Under the pieces are notes generated by a model. It made no database searches. It had not been told where the DNA came from and was given only the letters and a program-made list of their open reading frames with translations. A DNA stretch of 5,591 nucleotides from Thermoleophilia bacterium (GTDB lineage Bacteria > Actinomycetota > Thermoleophilia > Miltoncostaeales > Miltoncostaeaceae), in the NCBI GenBank assembly GCA_016463385.1, contig JAEMRL010000188.1, forward strand, positions 1-5,591. The letters run 5' to 3'. The position numbers and the translations under genes are program-made. Every line of letters begins with the position of its first letter. The stretch's first letter is position 1. Of the stretch, positions 1 to 5,591 are shown piece after piece.

Positions 1-258
1 TCCGAACGCCTGTGGGATCAGGTGCGACGCCTCGCGGCCGGAGGAACGTCCGTCGTGCTGATCACGCACAAGCTCGATGACGTGTTCGCCATCGCCGACG
101 ACGTGGCGGTCATGCTTCGCGGCCGCATCGTCGCCCGGCTCGGAGGGCGCGCCGGACCACCTGCCTCCCGCGAACGCAGGCGCCGGATGACCGCGTCGGG
201 CGCCTCCCCGGAGGCGAAGCACGCCTCCGCCTCCCGGCGAAGGGCGGCCCAGGAGTAG
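1..258 (+). CDS. Sugar-type ABC transporter ATPase, C-terminal fragment, probably truncated
   Basis: The frame is open from base 1 and ends at TAG 256-258, so the true start lies outside the window. Residues 1-47 read as the end of an ABC ATPase domain. GTSVVLITHKLDDVF carries the switch (H-loop) histidine at residue 23, followed by IADDVAVMLRGRIVARL, the usual D-loop-distal strand and 'RGR' turn. The HKLD(D/E)V form with a real histidine is typical of the first ATPase domain of RbsA/XylG/YufO-like importers for sugars or nucleosides. Those proteins normally continue for another 200 or more residues with a second domain. Here only about 39 Arg/Ala/Ser-rich residues follow, without family character, and they are antisense to the minus-strand zinc-protein gene. 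I infer the gene was cut at about base 125-145 and now reads into foreign sequence. A single-domain ATPase with a short variable tail is the alternative. Walker A, Walker B and the signature motif would lie upstream and cannot be checked. Confidence 0.6.
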   Translation, partial: SERLWDQVRRLAAGGTSVVLITHKLDDVFAIADDVAVMLRGRIVARLGGRAGPPASRERRRRMTASGASPEAKHASASRRRAAQE

Positions 259-557
259 GAGCCCGGGCAGGTCCGGACCGGCATCGAGGAGCTCAGCCGC
301 GCCGAATGGAGCGCGAGCGCCCGGGACCGCGCCGCGGTGAGACACCCCGCGGCACGCCATACGTGCAGGAGGCTCGCGACCAGGTCCCGTCCCGCCCGCC
401 GGGTGAGGAACTCCTCGGACCGGTGCGCCGCGCACAACCACACCCGGACTCCGCAGGGGAGGTGCAGCTCGGCCCGGGCCCCCTGCCCCGCCCCACCACA
501 GATCGCGCAGGCGGGGAGTCCACCCAACCGCTCACCCTTGTAGAAGCTCCTGACCAC
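18..557 (-). CDS. Small putative zinc-binding protein of unknown function (CxxC...CxxH), 3' end possibly altered
   Basis: 179 codons from GTG 557-555 to TGA 20-18. Near the N-terminus is CAIC (C17, C20), then C35, then LCAAH (C42, H45). CxxC-x21-CxxH is a plausible four-ligand zinc knuckle or treble clef. It is followed by a helical Arg/Ala/Leu-rich stretch (about 50-90) and a second segment, PGSYSWAALRREAEACF (about 98-113), ending in a basic PPSRATMR at 138-145. I recall similar hypothetical proteins in Thermoleophilia-like actinobacteria that continue after this point with an aromatic 'RWF..GRW' ending. That is memory only. Here residues 146-179 are instead antisense to the ABC ATPase domain, suggesting that the original C-terminus was lost. 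The start has no strong ribosome-binding site, and the frame stays open upstream, so the N-terminus is uncertain. No enzyme function can be assigned; nucleic-acid or protein binding is only a guess from the zinc motif. Confidence 0.68.
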   Translation of the reverse strand: MVRSFYKGERLGGLPACAICGGAGQGARAELHLPCGVRVWLCAAHRSEEFLTRRAGRDLVASLLHVWRAAGCLTAARSRALALHSARLSSSMPVRTCPGSYSWAALRREAEACFASGEAPDAVIRRLRSREAGGPARPPSRATMRPRSMTATSSAMANTSSSLCVISTTDVPPAARRRT

Positions 558-621
558 GGATCCAGGCTGCCAGGACGATCCACGCCGCGGACACCCTGAG
601 CGTCTCGGACGGAGGACGGGT

Positions 622-684
622 CCGTGTCGCTGGGTGTGCGATTGGACGCGGGGGCGTCGTCCAATTGGACGATCCCCGACACGG
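622..684. repeat. Compound inverted repeat with three ATTGGACG copies, possible operator
   Basis: CCGTGTCG (622-629) is matched by CGACACGG (677-684), and ATTGGACG (641-648) by CGTCCAAT (658-665). Both pairs share one centre at base 653, giving nested 8-bp arms with 11-base internal loops and a 9-base apex. Overlapping this, TCGTCCAATTGGACGA (657-672) is a perfect 16-bp palindrome centred elsewhere. ATTGGACG therefore occurs three times within 31 bases: plus at 641, minus at 665-658, plus at 664. The element lies about 65-125 bases upstream of the zinc-protein gene and just past the end of the membrane-protein gene. No T-run follows either arm, so a regulator binding site fits better than a simple intrinsic terminator. 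The regulator is unknown. Confidence 0.5.
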
Positions 685-704
685 CCCCGGCCCCCCGAGA
701 AGCG

Positions 705-1718
705 TCAGGCCTCCGGCGCCGCCGACTCCGGATCCAGGGCCCCGCGGTAGTAGGCGCGCGCGGCCATGACGCGACCCAGGCGGTCGAGTTCGTCGTCCAG
801 GAACTCCTCCCGGTTGCGCGACTCGCCGAGGGCGACGCCGGTGAAATAGAGAGAGGCGAAGGCTCCCATCGTCGTCGCGACCCTCACCAGGGCCTCGCTC
901 AGGATGATCTCCCTCCCCGAGAGGCTCAGCGAGAGGAGGACGTGCGGATCCTCCCCGACCCACTCGGCGGTGAGGGCGCGGTCGACGATGAGGAGCCCGA
1001 AGAGGGTGAAGGCGACTGCGACGGCGATGCCCACCGCCAGGACCCTCGTCGCGAGCGAGACGAAGAGGGCGATCGTCACGTTGGCCCTCTCGAGCCGCTC
1101 GAGCGGGGGGAAGCGGGGGACGACGCCGGCCGCGACGAGCGCGGCGGCGGGCGTGGTCCGCGCTGCGGCCTCCAGCTCGGGCCCGGGCTCCCAGGCGATC
1201 AGGGCGTCCCGTTCGCGCCGGAGGCCGGCCAGCAGGATCACCGCAGACAGCAGCCCGAACCCGACCAGCACCGATCCGTAGCGCCAGCCCTCCAGCCTCC
1301 CGAACGCCCGCCAGGTCTCGCTCGCCAGCGAGAGGAACAGCAGCACGGCCAGCAGCGGCGGCATCGCCCGGACGGCGACCGAGGCGGTCGTGTAGAGCCC
1401 CTCCAGCACCGCCTGCCCCTGGTGGAGGAAGAGGGCGAGGACGCCCAGATCGACCAGCAGGTAGCTCAGAGCCGCGGCGAGCACCGGTATCGCCAGAGCG
1501 AGGAGGATGCCGATCCACCAGTCCACGTCGAGCACGGCCACCAGGAATCCGAGAACGAGCCAGGCGGCGATCACCACCGTGCGCCTCCACCGCACGATGC
1601 GCTCGCCCGTGCGGTCGTCCGCCGCCAGGTGGGGCAGGCCGCTGCGGCGGAAGAAGGCCTCGACCTCGGGCACGCCCGCGGGCGGGGGAGGAGGAGGCGG
1701 CGGCGCGGCGCCCGTCAC
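705..1718 (-). CDS. Multi-pass integral membrane protein of unknown function with polyproline N-terminus
   Basis: 337 codons from GTG 1718-1716 to TGA 707-705. The GTG overlaps the TGA of the upstream phosphoesterase gene (GTGA), and GGGGGAGG sits 4 bases before it, so the start is well supported and translation is probably coupled. Residues 6-13 are eight consecutive prolines. A short amphipathic stretch FFRRSGLPHL (22-31) leads to a basic segment (R40-R46) and then membrane spans at roughly 47-64, 67-98 (two close spans), 118-133, 148-166, 212-246 (probably two) and 270-293. A polar cytoplasmic-looking loop with Arg and Glu lies at about 167-211. The C-terminus (298-337) is charged and soluble. 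I recall a (R)xGLPH(F/L) start in uncharacterised actinobacterial membrane proteins, but no function is known to me. No transporter signature, enzyme motif or signal peptide is evident. It is the last gene of the fabI cluster. Confidence 0.8.
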   Translation of the reverse strand: MTGAAPPPPPPPPAGVPEVEAFFRRSGLPHLAADDRTGERIVRWRRTVVIAAWLVLGFLVAVLDVDWWIGILLALAIPVLAAALSYLLVDLGVLALFLHQGQAVLEGLYTTASVAVRAMPPLLAVLLFLSLASETWRAFGRLEGWRYGSVLVGFGLLSAVILLAGLRRERDALIAWEPGPELEAAARTTPAAALVAAGVVPRFPPLERLERANVTIALFVSLATRVLAVGIAVAVAFTLFGLLIVDRALTAEWVGEDPHVLLSLSLSGREIILSEALVRVATTMGAFASLYFTGVALGESRNREEFLDDELDRLGRVMAARAYYRGALDPESAAPEA

Positions 1719-2362
1719 GGACCCTCCCCCGTCACCGGCCGCTCCAGCGGGATCCGGCGTGCGCTGACATGCCCCCGGTCCACCTCCAGGATCCCCACCG
1801 CGGGCGTGTGCGCCTCGGGCGGCAGGCCCATGCGGAAGCGCCGGTAGCCGCGCCCGCGCGCGCCCGCCCAGTCGTAGTGGGGGTCGCGCTCGGGAAGGAA
1901 CACCGCGCCGGGCGAGAAGAGCAGTGCTCCCCCGACACGTCGGTGGATCGGCAGGTGCAGATGCCCGGTCACCAGGCAGTCGACGGAGCCGAATCGCCGC
2001 CGCATCGCGGTGCCGAAGCCGAGCAGCACCGGCCGCCCCGCGACCAGGGAGAGCGCGGCCGCCGGGAACTCGACCGCGGCCGTCCGGTGACCGTGCGTCA
2101 GGCCGATGCGCGCCTCGCCCACCCGCACCAGCACGTCGCGGGGAAGACCGTCGATGCCGCCGTCCTCGTCGTGGTTGCCCCGCACGGCGACCACCTCGGC
2201 GACGCGCCCGAGCGCGTCGAGCACCACCGTGTCGGTGAGGTCGCCCGCGTGCAGGATCAGGTCGACGCCCGCGAGCACCTCCGGGATCTCGGGGGGCAGC
2301 ACCGGCAGGTGCTCGCCCACGTGCGTGTCGGCCACCACGCCGATACGCACGCGCCGGCTCAC
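1715..2362 (-). CDS. YfcE/MJ0936-like calcineurin-type metallophosphoesterase
   Basis: 215 codons from GTG 2362-2360 to TGA 1717-1715. All metal-binding motifs of the calcineurin-like fold are present in order: ADTH (D12, H14), HAGDLTD (D41), RGNHDE (N63, H64), THGH (H90, H92) and TGHLH (H134, H136). This is the arrangement of YfcE/MJ0936-type phosphodiesterases, which use two divalent metals to split phosphodiester bonds in the cytoplasm. The natural substrate cannot be read from the sequence. The protein is longer than the usual 160-180 residues. An extra hydrophobic/basic stretch of about 30 residues (about 95-125) separates the THGH and GHLH motifs, and a C-terminal tail of about 60 residues carries Tyr/Trp/Arg-rich sequence. 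There is no signal peptide. The gene starts 13 bases after the fabI stop with no convincing ribosome-binding site, so it is probably expressed by readthrough and coupling. It overlaps the next gene by GTGA. Confidence 0.9.
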   Translation of the reverse strand: MSRRVRIGVVADTHVGEHLPVLPPEIPEVLAGVDLILHAGDLTDTVVLDALGRVAEVVAVRGNHDEDGGIDGLPRDVLVRVGEARIGLTHGHRTAAVEFPAAALSLVAGRPVLLGFGTAMRRRFGSVDCLVTGHLHLPIHRRVGGALLFSPGAVFLPERDPHYDWAGARGRGYRRFRMGLPPEAHTPAVGILEVDRGHVSARRIPLERPVTGEGP

Positions 2363-2375
2363 CGCGCGGGGTGGA

Positions 2376-3155
2376 TCAGAGGCCCATCGCGTGGAACCCG
2401 GCGTCGACGAAGATCGTCTCGCCGGTCACGCTCGCCGACAGCGGCGAGGCGAGGAAGAGGGCCGTGTCGGCCACCTCGTCCTGCGTGATCTCCCGCCGCA
2501 GGGGCGTGCGCGCGTTGATCGTGTCGGCCATCGTCCCGAATCCCGGGATGCCGCGCGCGGCGAGCGTGCGGACCGGCCCGGCCGAGATGGCGTTGACGCG
2601 GATGCCGTGCTCGCCGAGGTCCCAGGAGAGGTAGCGGACGATCGACTCGAGGGCCGACTTGGCGACGCCCATCACGTTGTACCCCGGCACGGCGCGATCG
2701 GCCGCGATGTAGGAGAGCGCCATGATCGAGCCGCCGCCGCGCGCCACCATGTGGGGCTCCACCTCGCGGGCGAGGGCCGCGAGGGAGAACGAGGAGATGT
2801 CGAGCGCGAGGTGGAAGCCCTCGCGGCTGGTGTCCACGAAGCGCCCGCCGAGGTCCTCGGGCCGCGCGAAGGCGACCGCGTGCACCAGCACGTCTATGCC
2901 GCCCAGCGCCTCGGCCGCGGCGGCCACCGACGACGCGATCTGGTCGTCGTCCTGGACGTCCAGCGGCACCACCGCGACGCAGTTGTCGAGGGTGTCGGCG
3001 AGCTTGCGCACGTCGCCCTCGGTCCGCTCGCCCTGATAGGTCAGCACCAGGCGGGCGCCCTCGGCGTCCATCCGGCGGGCGATCGCCCACGCGATGCTGC
3101 GCTTGTTGGCGACGCCCACGACCAGGCCGGTCATGCCCTCCAGAAGCTCGGGCAA
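2376..3155 (-). CDS. fabI: Enoyl-[acyl-carrier-protein] reductase (NADH), FabI
   Basis: FabI reduces the trans-2 double bond of enoyl-ACP, the last step of each fatty-acid elongation round, in the cytoplasm. 259 residues is a normal length. Seen: GVANKRSIAWAIA (14-26), the atypical nucleotide-binding motif of FabI; a DVQDD acidic strand end (66-70); VHAVAFA (91-97); and the catalytic set SYIAADRAVPGYNVMGVAK with Y149, Y159 and K166, matching E. coli Y146/Y156/K163. RVNAISAGPVRTLAARGI (186-203) and FVDAGFHAMGL at the C-terminus are also typical. The start is TTG 3155-3153: GGAGGAG lies 7 bases before it, and the resulting MPELLEG leads straight into the family's first strand. An in-frame ATG at 3134-3132 is too close to a GGAGG and would cut off the usual LLEG lead. 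It is the first gene of a three-gene minus-strand cluster, and divergent from copCD. Confidence 0.96.
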   Translation of the reverse strand: MPELLEGMTGLVVGVANKRSIAWAIARRMDAEGARLVLTYQGERTEGDVRKLADTLDNCVAVVPLDVQDDDQIASSVAAAAEALGGIDVLVHAVAFARPEDLGGRFVDTSREGFHLALDISSFSLAALAREVEPHMVARGGGSIMALSYIAADRAVPGYNVMGVAKSALESIVRYLSWDLGEHGIRVNAISAGPVRTLAARGIPGFGTMADTINARTPLRREITQDEVADTALFLASPLSASVTGETIFVDAGFHAMGL

Positions 3156-3162
3156 CGAAGCA

Positions 3163-3169
3163 CTCCTCC
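3163..3169 (-). promoter_or_regulatory. Ribosome-binding site that fixes the fabI TTG start
   Basis: On the minus strand this reads GGAGGAG, with 7 bases (3162-3156) before TTG. It is the strongest ribosome-binding site in the window and decides between the TTG and the downstream in-frame ATG. Confidence 0.75.
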
Positions 3170-3186
3170 GACTCGCTCCGACGGGT

Positions 3187-3206
3187 CGGGCGCGAGCACG
3201 CGCCCG
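3187..3206. repeat. 8-bp GC hairpin in the fabI leader
   Basis: CGGGCGCG (3187-3194) pairs perfectly with CGCGCCCG (3199-3206) around a 4-base loop AGCA. If fabI is transcribed from the -10-like element at 3223-3218, this hairpin lies in its 5' leader, about 30 bases from the start codon and just upstream of the ribosome-binding site. It could be an operator or an RNA stem. In DNA of this GC content a chance hairpin cannot be excluded. Confidence 0.4.
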
Positions 3207-3217
3207 GATCGCGCGGC

Positions 3218-3223
3218 ACGCTA
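3218..3223 (-). promoter_or_regulatory. Candidate -10 element for the fabI cluster
   Basis: The minus strand reads TGGTAGCGT, giving a TANNNT-type -10 (TAGCGT). Transcription would start near 3211, with a leader of about 56 bases before the TTG. No good -35 is visible at 16-18 bases upstream, so this rests on the -10 alone. Confidence 0.35.
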
Positions 3224-3233
3224 CCACGCGAGC

Positions 3234-3273
3234 GCCCGCCCTCCTTGCGCCGACGGGCGGGCATCGCCAGCAT
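3234..3273 (+). promoter_or_regulatory. Candidate copCD promoter with overlapping inverted repeat
   Basis: TTGCGC (3245-3250) could serve as -35, with a 17-base spacer and a weak -10 CAGCAT (3268-3273), which would put transcription start at or next to the GTG at 3280, giving a leaderless message. GCCCGCCC (3234-3241) and GGGCGGGC (3255-3262) form an 8-bp perfect inverted repeat with a 13-base gap that brackets the -35. A repressor sitting there would block polymerase. A copper sensor is an attractive guess from the gene controlled, but nothing in the site proves it. Confidence 0.35.
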
Positions 3274-3279
3274 CGTGGT

Positions 3280-4692
3280 GTGCGCAGGCTCCTCATCGCC
3301 GTCCTCGCCGTGACGGCCCTCCTCACCACGGCCGGAACGGCTTTCGGGCACGCCTACCTCGTCAGCAGCTCCCCCACCGCCGAGGCCAAGCTCTCGGCCT
3401 CGCCGGCCCTCGTCACCGTCACGTTCAACGAGCCGGTCGAGCTGCTGCGCAGCCAGGACGCCGAGGTGGTCGACCAGAACGGCGCCGCCGTCAGCGCGGG
3501 CCCCGCGCGGGGCGGCTCTGACAGCCGGGTGATCGAGATCCCGCTGCGCCCCGGGCTGCCGGACGGCACCTACACCGTGCGCTACTCGGTCATCGGCGCC
3601 GACTCGCACGTCATCCCCGGTCTGTTCATCTTCGGGGTCGGCTCCGGGGCACTCGGCGAGCCCTACCTCGGCGGCTCGGGCGGCGGCCCCTCGGAGACCA
3701 GCTTCTGGGGCACCAGCTCGCGCTTCCTGGAGCTCGTGGGGCTCGGCGGCCTGATCGGCCTGCTGGCGTTCCGCTGGATCGTCTGGGCCCCGGCGATGCG
3801 CGATCTGGACGGCGTCACGCGGGCCGAGCGCGAATCGGTGCTCGCATGGGGACGCGACTCGTTCTGGGTCGGGTTCGGGGTCCTGGCGGTCGGGGCGATG
3901 CTCGCCGAGGGCTACCTGCTCGTGGTGCAGAGCGCGAGCGTGCTCGGCACCGGCGTCTGGTCGGCCCTCCGCGACGCCACCGGGATCAGCCAGGTGCTCG
4001 GCGACACGCGGTTCGGGTCGCTGGTGCAGCTGCGCGGCGCGCTCCTGTTCGCGCTGTTCGCGATCGGCGCGGTGATGTTCATCCGCGAGTACGGCAGCTC
4101 GGGCACCCCGAAGCCCGCCACCCGGGCGGGCGCCTGGTGGTCGGGACTGCTGATGGGCGCGCTGCTCGCGACCGTGCTCGGCGGCATCGCCGCGCAGGGC
4201 CACGCGAACGTCGCCTCGCAGGTGTGGCTGCAGGTGGGCCTCCAGCTGGTCCACATCATCGCCGTCGCGGTCTGGATCGTCGGCCTGGCGATGGTCGCGC
4301 TGGTGCACGTGCGGCTGCCGAAGATCGCCGAGCGCTCGGGCGGCGCGCTGTCGGCGCGGGTGCTCGCCCGCTTCTCCAAGGTGGCGCTCGTCGCCGTCGC
4401 CGTGGCGATCGTCACGGGAGTGCTGCGCTCCCTCGCCGAGCTCAGCGACCCCGCCCAGCTCTGGGAGACCTCCTACGGCCAGAGCATCCTCTGGAAGCTC
4501 GCACTGCTGGTGCCGATCGGCGCGCTGGCCCTCTACAACCGGCGCATCATCGTCGCGCTGTCGAACGTGTCGCGCCCCAACGGCCCGACCCTGGCACTCG
4601 TGCGGCGCATGGCCGGCGCCGAGCTCGCGCTCTCGCTGGTCATCGTGATCGTCGCGTCGGTGCTCGTGGCCCAGGTACCCGGGGGCGCCTGA
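3280..4692 (+). CDS. CopC-CopD fusion, copper-binding and copper-uptake membrane protein (YcnJ-like)
   Basis: 470 residues from GTG 3280 to TGA 4690-4692. Residues 1-23 form a signal peptide (RRLL, hydrophobic core, AFG). Cleavage after G23 exposes H24, the N-terminal histidine expected as a Cu(II) ligand in CopC. The CopC beta-sandwich runs to about 120: AYLVSSSPTAEAKL, VTVTFNEPVEL, GTYTVRYSVIGADSH and FIFGVG, with D108 and H110 as the other expected copper ligands. After a Gly/Ser linker (131-140) come about eight membrane spans (roughly 150-170, 195-217, 250-267, 287-305, 318-342, 366-384, 403-419, 446-465) forming the CopD part. GHAN (H308), LVHIIAVAVWIVGL (H325) and ARFSKVAL (363-370) are CopD hallmarks. 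The family is linked to copper acquisition or tolerance, with CopC binding copper outside the cytoplasm and CopD passing it across the membrane. No good ribosome-binding site precedes the GTG, but this start gives a proper signal peptide. The longer upstream frame would lack one. Confidence 0.93.
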   Translation: MRRLLIAVLAVTALLTTAGTAFGHAYLVSSSPTAEAKLSASPALVTVTFNEPVELLRSQDAEVVDQNGAAVSAGPARGGSDSRVIEIPLRPGLPDGTYTVRYSVIGADSHVIPGLFIFGVGSGALGEPYLGGSGGGPSETSFWGTSSRFLELVGLGGLIGLLAFRWIVWAPAMRDLDGVTRAERESVLAWGRDSFWVGFGVLAVGAMLAEGYLLVVQSASVLGTGVWSALRDATGISQVLGDTRFGSLVQLRGALLFALFAIGAVMFIREYGSSGTPKPATRAGAWWSGLLMGALLATVLGGIAAQGHANVASQVWLQVGLQLVHIIAVAVWIVGLAMVALVHVRLPKIAERSGGALSARVLARFSKVALVAVAVAIVTGVLRSLAELSDPAQLWETSYGQSILWKLALLVPIGALALYNRRIIVALSNVSRPNGPTLALVRRMAGAELALSLVIVIVASVLVAQVPGGA

Positions 4693-4729
4693 GGCGGCGC
4701 CCCGGCCTGCAGGGACCGGCGCGGGCGGT

Positions 4730-4735
4730 TAGGCT
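4730..4735 (+). promoter_or_regulatory. Candidate -10 element for malate synthase
   Basis: TAGGCT fits TANNNT and lies 39 bases before the ATG, inside the 82-base gap after copCD. A -35 at the proper distance (around 4708-4713, TGCAGG) is poor. The gene may also be read from the copCD transcript, although the gap favours its own promoter. Confidence 0.3.
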
Positions 4736-4774
4736 CGCGTGGTCGACCGTATCCACGAAAGGTGTCCCGGAGAC

Positions 4775-5591
<817 letters not shown>

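Noticed and set aside
624..1847. Long plus-strand open frame (about 400 codons) opposite the membrane protein
   Set aside because: It is an antisense shadow in high-GC DNA, with low-complexity Arg/Glu/Gln/Gly-rich sequence and no family resemblance, while the minus strand has coherent membrane spans and a proper ribosome-binding site.
2865..2880. Possible triclosan-resistant FabI: Ala at residue 95 where E. coli has Gly93
   Set aside because: Alanine at this place (HxxAFA) is normal in FabI of other bacteria such as Staphylococcus and Bacillus, including sensitive ones, so it is no sign of resistance.
2376..3329. Longer fabI with an extra 58 N-terminal residues
   Set aside because: The extension is Arg/Ala-rich, crosses the divergent promoter region and overlaps the copCD start. 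The TTG at 3155 has an ideal ribosome-binding site and matches family length.
2359..4308. Minus-strand open frame of about 650 codons spanning fabI, the gap and much of copCD
   Set aside because: It is out of frame with fabI on the same strand and antisense to copCD, with Arg/Gly/His-rich sequence and no motifs. Both overlapped genes are unmistakable.
4693..4729. GC-rich imperfect stem after copCD as an intrinsic terminator
   Set aside because: The arms pair only with bulges (CCGG core plus GCCC/GGGC) and no T-run follows, so it is too weak to annotate.

Overview
The window is GC-rich, gene-dense bacterial DNA with GTG and TTG starts, leaving only short gaps. The gene content (a FabI-type enoyl-ACP reductase, a CopC-CopD copper fusion, malate synthase A) and the high GC suggest a high-GC actinobacterium-like organism. 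From the look of the small zinc protein and the membrane protein I lean towards Thermoleophilia (Solirubrobacterales and relatives). That placement is an inference from memory and was not tested by a search.

Layout. (1) Bases 1-258, plus strand: the 3' end of a sugar-type ABC transporter ATPase. Its recognisable part stops at about base 140, and the rest lies antisense to (2), a minus-strand gene at 18-557 for a small CxxC...CxxH putative zinc-binding protein. The two overlap tail-to-tail by about 240 bases, which looks like a rearrangement junction that damaged both 3' ends. (3) Bases 558-704: a short gap with a compound inverted repeat centred on base 653 and three copies of ATTGGACG. (4) Bases 705-3155, minus strand, read right to left: a tight cluster of fabI, a YfcE-like metallophosphoesterase and a multi-pass membrane protein. 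The last two are joined by a GTGA start/stop overlap. (5) Bases 3156-3279: a divergent promoter region with two GC-rich hairpins. (6) Bases 3280-4692, plus strand: a secreted and membrane CopC-CopD fusion. (7) From 4775 to the window end, plus strand: the first half of malate synthase A.

How the genes work together. FabI performs the last reduction of each fatty-acid elongation cycle, and the phosphoesterase and membrane protein probably share its transcript without an obvious shared pathway. The CopCD protein should bind copper outside the membrane and may move it inwards. Malate synthase is the second enzyme of the glyoxylate bypass, but no isocitrate lyase is visible here. No tRNA, rRNA, CRISPR array, insertion sequence or defence system was seen. 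Most of the window is ordinary core metabolism, and the best leads are the junction near base 120-145 and the operator-like repeats.
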